From Telopea speciosissima (taxonomy: Eukaryota; Streptophyta; Magnoliopsida; Proteales; Proteaceae): a stretch of 64,000 nt of DNA. The translations under genes and the position numbers were made by a program. The notes beneath the pieces were generated by a model. It saw nothing but the letters and a program-made list of their open reading frames with translations, was not told the DNA's origin and did not search any database. The first letter of the stretch is position 1, and every line of letters begins with the position of its first letter. Positions 59,175-64,000 of the stretch are shown piece by piece. The DNA lies in the NCBI RefSeq assembly GCF_018873765.1, contig NC_057926.1, positions 46,677,043-46,741,042 on the forward strand, given 5' to 3'.

Positions 59175-59324
59175 AGATACCAAAAAATAAGAGCAAATGC
59201 AAGAGATGGGATTTTCTCAGCTAAATCTGATGTCTTCAGTTTTGGGATTGTGCTACTTGAAATTATCAGTGGGAAGAAGACTGCAGGCTTTCAGTCTGAA
59301 CACTCTTTGAGTCTTCTAGGATAT
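59175..59324 (+). pseudogene. Receptor-like kinase fragment
   Basis: The frame reads [20 protein letters not shown] then [12 protein letters not shown] and [10 protein letters not shown], which is kinase subdomains VIII end to IX of a plant S-domain or DUF26 receptor-like kinase (the SDVFSFG and LLEIISGKK hallmarks). The preceding A/SPE motif is corrupted. A good donor, GTAAGC, follows directly after LLGY, where such genes usually have an exon boundary, so the fragment came from genomic DNA, not from a spliced message. Confidence 0.8.
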
Positions 59325-60214
59325 GTAAGCACTCAACATCATTCCAACCACTGGAGTGGAATTTACTGGAATTGTTGAGTACTTTCCCTAGGAAATCACT
59401 AAGCAGAGTCTTCAATTTTATGTACACTAATGACTGATCGAGTAAAGACAGTAAGAAACTGACTTGGCACCCTTAGAGAGAGAACCCCTTTGGAGTTGCC
59501 AATTGCCAACACTTTGCAAGCACAATTTTAAACTTCTGCCGATTTGTATCTTGAACCAAGGGGATAGCTAAGGCATTTGGAGGGGAAATGACCAACCCTA
59601 CAACTAAGAACAGAGGCTAGGAGCCATTCCTCTTGTAGCAAACATGATTCTATGGTGGAAATTTATCCTAGGGCCCAATACACCTCCAAACAAAGTAGGA
59701 AAAGCATCAAGTAAAGGATTTTATGATCAGAATATCTAAGCATAATGGACTGCCAGTGAGAGACATGAATCTCATTGTTTGGCACACAAAGCATCGTGCA
59801 GGCTCAAGTCAGCCTTCAACAGAAATTTAACGCTTCCAAGGCCAAATGACAAGGTAGAGGGTGATGGTATCCCTTTAACCAATGCCCATCGATTCTCAGA
59901 ACGACATACTGGAACCACAATGATAAACAGAGAAAATTACAGGTAAAATAAAGCGTTTGAGCCAGTTCCATGACTTCACACCACAGAGCTAACAAACCAT
60001 TACACGACTGTGCAGCCCATAATAGAGAGTGACACAGAGAGATCGTTGAAATTCCACAAAGCCCTTAACAATTTCATCAAAAAACCCTAAGAAATCCTTA
60101 CCTTTCGGTTGTTGAACTTCCTCGATCTACCAGTAGAGGGCTTACAGCAGGTGACTCTACCAATTTCTGAGACAAAATGGGTGAAAAAATCAGCCCTATA
60201 GTTCACAAACAGAG

Positions 60215-60530
60215 AGTGACACAGAGAGAGCGACAGAGAGAGAGAGAGAGAGTGAGCGAGAGAGAGCGAGATGAGAAGAGAGAGAGTGAGTGAGCCAAAG
60301 AGAGATGAGCGAGAGAAAAAGTTGCAGGTTGGTCCAGAAACACAGATTGACACAGAGAGAGTGAGCGAGAGAAAGCGAGATAGTGAGAGAGGGAGTGCGA
60401 GAGATAGCGAGAGAGAGATGAGGTACCTTGAGAGTTGCAGGTTGCTGCAGAAACGTCTCCCTTCAGATCGTCTGCAAGAGAGCGAGAGAGCGAGAGAGTG
60501 AAAGACAGGAGAGAGCTCCGCCATGAAGAA
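60215..60530. repeat. (GA)-rich low-complexity tract
   Basis: Some 300 bp of GAGAGAGAG, GAGCGAGAG and CACAGAGAG units within the TIR element. The unit CACAGAGAGAG... and GTTGCAGGTTG occur twice (about 60,322 and 60,433), showing local duplication. Confidence 0.85.
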
Positions 60531-60819
60531 GAGGACTTTTTGTGAGAGTTTTGTGAGAGTGAAGAGTGTTTAGGTTTTGGTCGATCGATTTTATCGGGAA
60601 CAAGTTGTGTAAACTTGTGCTGAGCAATGACAGAACATGTTGGACATATTCTGTCAAAAGTCTTCTGGGAAGCAGAAATTTTGATTTATCCACCAGAGAA
60701 CAATTTCTATGGAACAATGTTTATCAAGCACTTTTTAGGTGTTTTTCTGTTTCTCAAAATGAAAAACACCAGAAACAGTTTCTGGGAAAGTTATCAAGCG
60801 GTGCCTTAGTTATTGTTCT

Positions 60820-61060
60820 ATATTAGTTTGTTTCATGTTTTATTTAGGTTTCTGTTTCCTTTGTAATTTGATCTCCTTATATAAGGATCATTTTGGATTA
60901 AATAAAATATCTTGAAGTTTATAACCTAATTGCTTTGTGTGCACTTCTTCCTCCTTAGAATTAAGATTTTCGTAATCTTGAGGATTCGAGGGTCGTGAAC
61001 ACTAGAACGATATCTAGTGCACATACTTCCTACTGCATCAATAAAAGAACTCTTAAATGT
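60820..61060 (+). repeat. LTR-like sequence
   Basis: CCTTATATAAGGATC (TATA region) followed by AATAAAATATCTTG and a CACTGCATCAATAAA-like end resembles the promoter and R region of a copia LTR. The boundaries are unknown. Confidence 0.35.
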
Positions 61061-61284
61061 GACAAAACTATGCTAAAAGGTCAACAATTGAAGTCAAAAT
61101 GAGAATAACAAATTTTATTTTTTTTTGTAAGAGAATGAGAATAACAATTGAACTGTTCAATGAAGATAAATATAATACAAGACGGGTTATATAGTTGAGT
61201 TAGACTGTGAAATTTGACATGTAGCTAATCAAGAGATGATTTATCAAATCAACAATTCAGATAGCCTACATGGATCCTAATAGC

Positions 61285-61620
61285 ATAGTTCGAGAACTCG
61301 CGAGATCTCGCCGAGTTTCTTGGTTTTTGGAAAAGCCGAGACGATACTACCTGTGAGTCTCAAAAGTGCACTATCTCGCGAGATCTCGGATCTTGGTTCG
61401 GATCTCAGTTTTGACCCATTTTTTTAACCCACCTACCACTTAAATATCTGACATATCTTGACAGAACTTGACATATCTCGGCGAGATCTCGGATCTCGGG
61501 TTGACCCAAAGTTGAGGCTTCAAGTAGGAAAAAAAAAATGCACCAACTCGGCGAGATCTTTACTCGTCTCGATTTTTTCAAGAGCCAAGTTGATATCGAG
61601 ACCCGAGTTTTAGTACCTTG
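61285..61620. repeat. CGAGATCTCG-rich non-autonomous DNA element
   Basis: GAACTCGCGAGATCTCGCCG at the left recurs as CTCGGCGAGATCTCGG and as ACTCGGCGAGATC further right. The right end reads CGAGACCCGAGTTTTAG, roughly inverted to the left. The multiple embedded palindromes and short size fit a hAT-like MITE family. Confidence 0.5.
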
Positions 61621-62149
61621 CCTGATAGAACAGACATTATTTGATACTTTTGCCATATTATTAGGACTATATTATAATATGATAGAATCAAGGCATTAAT
61701 GAATTTGATACATTAATTGTTAGTTGGATCACCCATCATCAGATTATATCAAAACCGTATTGGCTCACTCTGAGCATTATAATTGATAGCATTTGGATTA
61801 GATCTTCATCGAAACCAGTATATTGACATGTAACAATTTGTAGGACTTAGTTGTGCAACTAGGTCCTACCAAACTCTGGGTGTTGGATTAGAATTTTAGG
61901 CCCCAAACCAGACCCATTAGCCTCACTTGGGTGGCCAATTTACAAAACTGGGAAGGGCTTGGGCTATGCTATCATAGGATGTATGGGCCTCATGTGAGAC
62001 TCGGGGCTAGGGTGGCCCAGATTTGGGTCTATCTTTTTTTTGGAGAAAAGATTTGGGTCTATCTTGACTATTACGATATGCAATGATATATGTACATTAA
62101 AAAGTTTAAATGGAAACTATGCTTTTCTCTTTGCTATGGAGGCTCCTTC

Positions 62150-62655
62150 TCGTTTACCAACCACCTACCATGATCTAACTTTGTTTCAAGGAATCAAGAT
62201 TTCCAGGTCAGCACCTGAAATATCACATTTATTCTTTGCTGATGATATGTTCATCTTTTGCCGTACTGAGCAAAAAGATCTTCTGACTATCAAGGCTATA
62301 TTGGATCTTTTTTCTGACCTGTCTGGTCAAGAGATTAACTTGAAGAAGAGTGCTATTCATTTCAGTAAAAATGTTACTACAATTGAGAGATGGGTCCTTT
62401 GTTCTCTTATTGGTATCTCGAAGATGTCCAAGGACGCTACTTATCTGGACACTAAACTTTTTCATGATAGATCAAAAGTGAAAGATCTCAATGGGATAGT
62501 CTCATGGATGCAACACAAATTGGCTAAATGGATATCTAATTGTCTTTCCTTTGCAGGACATGCAGTATTGATAAAATCGGCATTAGCAGCAACTCCATCC
62601 TACCTCATGAACTGTTTCTTATTCCCATTAAAAGTATGTCATCAAATTGATTCTA
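62150..62655 (+). pseudogene. LINE reverse-transcriptase fragment
   Basis: ISRSAPEISHLFFADDMFIF contains the FADD catalytic motif of LINE reverse transcriptases. LSGQEINLKKSAIHFSKN and WISNCLSFAGHAVLIKSAL with PSYLMNCFLFP continue in the order seen in plant L1 elements. The frame stays open from 62,040 to 62,681, but no endonuclease or RT N-terminus is present upstream, so this is a 5'-truncated fragment. It ends where the repeat at 62,656 begins. Confidence 0.85.
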
Positions 62656-62790
62656 GGGAAAATATCACGTACCTCCCCTGAGGTATGACTTATGTACACT
62701 TTCACCCGTGAGGTTTGGGAAATTCCACGTACCTCCCCTGCCTTCCAAACTAAGTAAAAAAACCCACTCCGTTAATTGTAGACGTTAAAC
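62656..62790 (+). repeat. Terminal region of a DNA transposon-like repeat
   Basis: Contains two spaced copies of CACGTACCTCCCCTG with TGAGGT and CCGTGAGGTTTGG around them, a motif common at ends of plant Mutator-like elements. The other end would lie beyond the window. Confidence 0.4.
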
Positions 62791-63189
62791 GTTAGAATTT
62801 TTATTTAAGTGACCAATTTGCCCTCATCTTCTTCCCCAAATCGTTTAGGGTTTCAAACCCTTCAATCCTAAATGTGAAAGCAGGAGCTGCTCCAGCAATT
62901 AAGGAATCCGGCGAAGGATCCGACTGAGGCAGAGAACCGTGTGACAGTGGTTCCAACCTCTGTGTCGCGACCCTCCTTTCACCCCTTTTAAAAAAAAAAA
63001 TTTCTTCAACTTGCTGCCCACTTTGTGGCAACAGCCAAAGCAGGAATCGTGAAAAACCCTATCGTAGGTCTCCGGCCACCATTAATTCGGTAACGTGTAT
63101 AGTTACCAGCATCTCAGGCCAAGGAGAGTGAGGCTTCTTCATCAAATAGTTGCAGTAACGACAATGATGGCGGCAACCACGACGAACCC

Positions 63190-63527
63190 AGATGGGTAGA
63201 AATGGTTCAAGACGAAATTCAATCAGGAGCAGAAGGAGACGATGTTTGCTTTCTCGGAGAGGTTGGGTTGGAAGATGCAGAAGAAGGATAAAGAATTGGT
63301 GGAGGAGTTCTAATGAGGTTGGTGTTGAGAAGAGCGTTTTGAAGGTGTGGATGCATAATAACAAGCACAGTTCTACCAAGAGAGATAACGGTAACAACAC
63401 CAACATCAGCAGTAGAAGTAGCCTCGATGACATTCACAATCAAACTCATGGTCTTAGTCTACACAGTAATATTACTAGTCCTCAAGTGGTCACTGCTAAT
63501 AATGGTTCTTCTTCCTCATTTGAATGA
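63190..63527 (+). pseudogene. Zinc-finger-homeodomain (ZHD) gene, broken homeodomain part
   Basis: One frame from about 63,198 reads [37 protein letters not shown]. After the loss of two bases near 63,312 another frame continues NEVGVEKSVLKVWMHNNKH. Together these are the plant ZHD homeodomain with its diagnostic KVWMHNNK recognition helix. The frame then runs through an Asn/Ser-rich tail (NGNNTNISSRSS) to SSSSFE and a stop at 63,525-63,527. The Cys/His zinc finger that should precede it is not recognisable upstream; only a Ser/Asn-rich linker is (SSSNSCSNDNDGG). ZHD genes are normally intronless DNA-binding transcription factors. The frameshift abolishes the full-length product. Confidence 0.8.
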
Positions 63528-64000
63528 GTCACTCTCATGATCTTTATAGAGTTAAAAAAAGACTAAAGAGGCTTATTAGAACTCTACTTTTTTCATTTTC
63601 TTTCCTCTGTTTTTACTTCCCCTGTTCATTATTTGTCTCTTTGTTATCGAGAAGAAGAAGAAAAGAGCGGGGGAAAAGAGAAAATACAGAATTTATTTCC
63701 TGTCGAGTATGGTGGTCTACTGTGGATTTGGGTAGTTGGATCAGTGTGGTGGTAGTGGTGGTATATCTGATTCTGTTTCCTGGGCTTTGGCGGTGGTGGT
63801 GGGGTTGAGGGTTAAGTTTATGGCTGAAATTGAAACATTTAGTGTTAGGGTTTAAGAGACTGGTTAGGGAGCAGAGAAATTAAGGGTTCATTCCATGTCC
63901 ATGGAAACAGCTGGTAAGTATTAAGTTCACCAACCGTGTCCGAAGCCATGTTCTTTAAAACTTCGCCTACGTTTTCCCTTCAAATCGCTTAGGAGTTACG
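63528..64000. other. Sequence downstream of the ZHD pseudogene
   Basis: T-rich, 3'-UTR-like sequence to about 63,650, then GGTGGTGGT-rich low-complexity sequence (63,735-63,805). No further coding motif is seen before the window ends. Confidence 0.4.

Larger units (their letters stand above)
57638..60805. mobile_element. PIF/Harbinger-like element carrying a kinase fragment
   Basis: The left end starts GGCACCGCTTGATAAC and the right end is its exact 16-bp reverse complement. TTA flanks both sides (57,635-57,637 and 60,806-60,808), matching the 3-bp duplication of PIF/Harbinger elements. Subterminal words GTTTCTG and CTGGGAAA/TTCCCAG recur in both ends. The 3.17-kb interior encodes no recognisable DDE transposase or Myb-like partner, so it is non-autonomous. 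It holds a tRNA-like sequence, a receptor-kinase fragment and a GA-rich tract. Alternatively two unrelated MITE halves could lie here by chance. Confidence 0.65.

Noticed and set aside
60087-60524. 145-codon Ser/Leu-rich minus-strand frame
   Set aside because: It is produced by a GA-rich microsatellite-like tract and contains only SLSLSL-type repeats.
62801-63433. Minus-strand frames with Cys/His residues (CRHHCRYC) as a possible ZHD zinc finger
   Set aside because: The homeodomain is on the plus strand, and this sequence is the complement of its Ser/Asn-rich linker, so the Cys/His pattern is coincidental.

Overview
The window is nuclear DNA of a flowering plant, most likely a eudicot; I cannot name the species. 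It shows AT-rich intergenic sequence, spliced genes with GT-AG introns, a complete chloroplast-type histidine biosynthesis gene, tandem F-box genes, and a dense mix of plant transposons (Ty1/copia and TRIM retrotransposons, L1-like and RTE-like LINEs, an Au-type SINE, fold-back MITEs, and elements with hAT-, Mutator- and PIF/Harbinger-type ends).

Layout. 1-10,560 is transposon sequence: a TRIM with a full-length decayed copia element nested in its 3' LTR, then an old LTR element whose 3' LTR carries a 5'-truncated LINE, then the leader and LTR of another copia element. 10,689-22,069 (+) holds seven in-frame exons of a giant double-helicase gene (UPF1/Sen1-like C-terminal half, UvrD-like helicase, then TPR-like repeats). 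Neither end of this gene lies in the window, and its 6.9-kb fourth intron is packed with nested LINE, copia and RTE insertions. 22.5-25.3 kb is repeats. 25,361-32,625 is a tandem duplication of about 2.4 kb, each unit with one minus-strand F-box gene: the first copy is intact, the second is a frameshifted pseudogene. 33,949-35,217 (-) is an intronless ANTH-domain clathrin-assembly gene. 38,795-43,662 (-) is a six-exon RPA-interacting protein gene, and 46,411-52,485 (-) is an eleven-exon ATP phosphoribosyltransferase gene (HISN1). Both spliced models were assembled exon by exon and close exactly in frame. 53-64 kb is repeat-rich. It contains a Mutator-type MITE, a 3.17-kb element with PIF/Harbinger-like ends carrying a receptor-kinase fragment and a tRNA-like sequence, a LINE reverse-transcriptase remnant, and a broken zinc-finger-homeodomain (ZHD) gene near the end.

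The host genes do not form a pathway. They are independent loci: primary metabolism (HISN1), nuclear import of a replication factor (RPA-interacting protein), clathrin-coat assembly (ANTH), ubiquitin ligase adaptors (F-box) and a putative RNA/DNA helicase. The most informative biology is the transposon stratigraphy: several insertions keep matching target-site duplications, so their order can be read directly. I found no clearly new system. The best candidates for a second look are the gene-fragment-carrying TIR element (57,638-60,805), the fold-back MITE family shared between a HISN1 intron and the F-box pseudogene leader, and the doubly truncated helicase locus.
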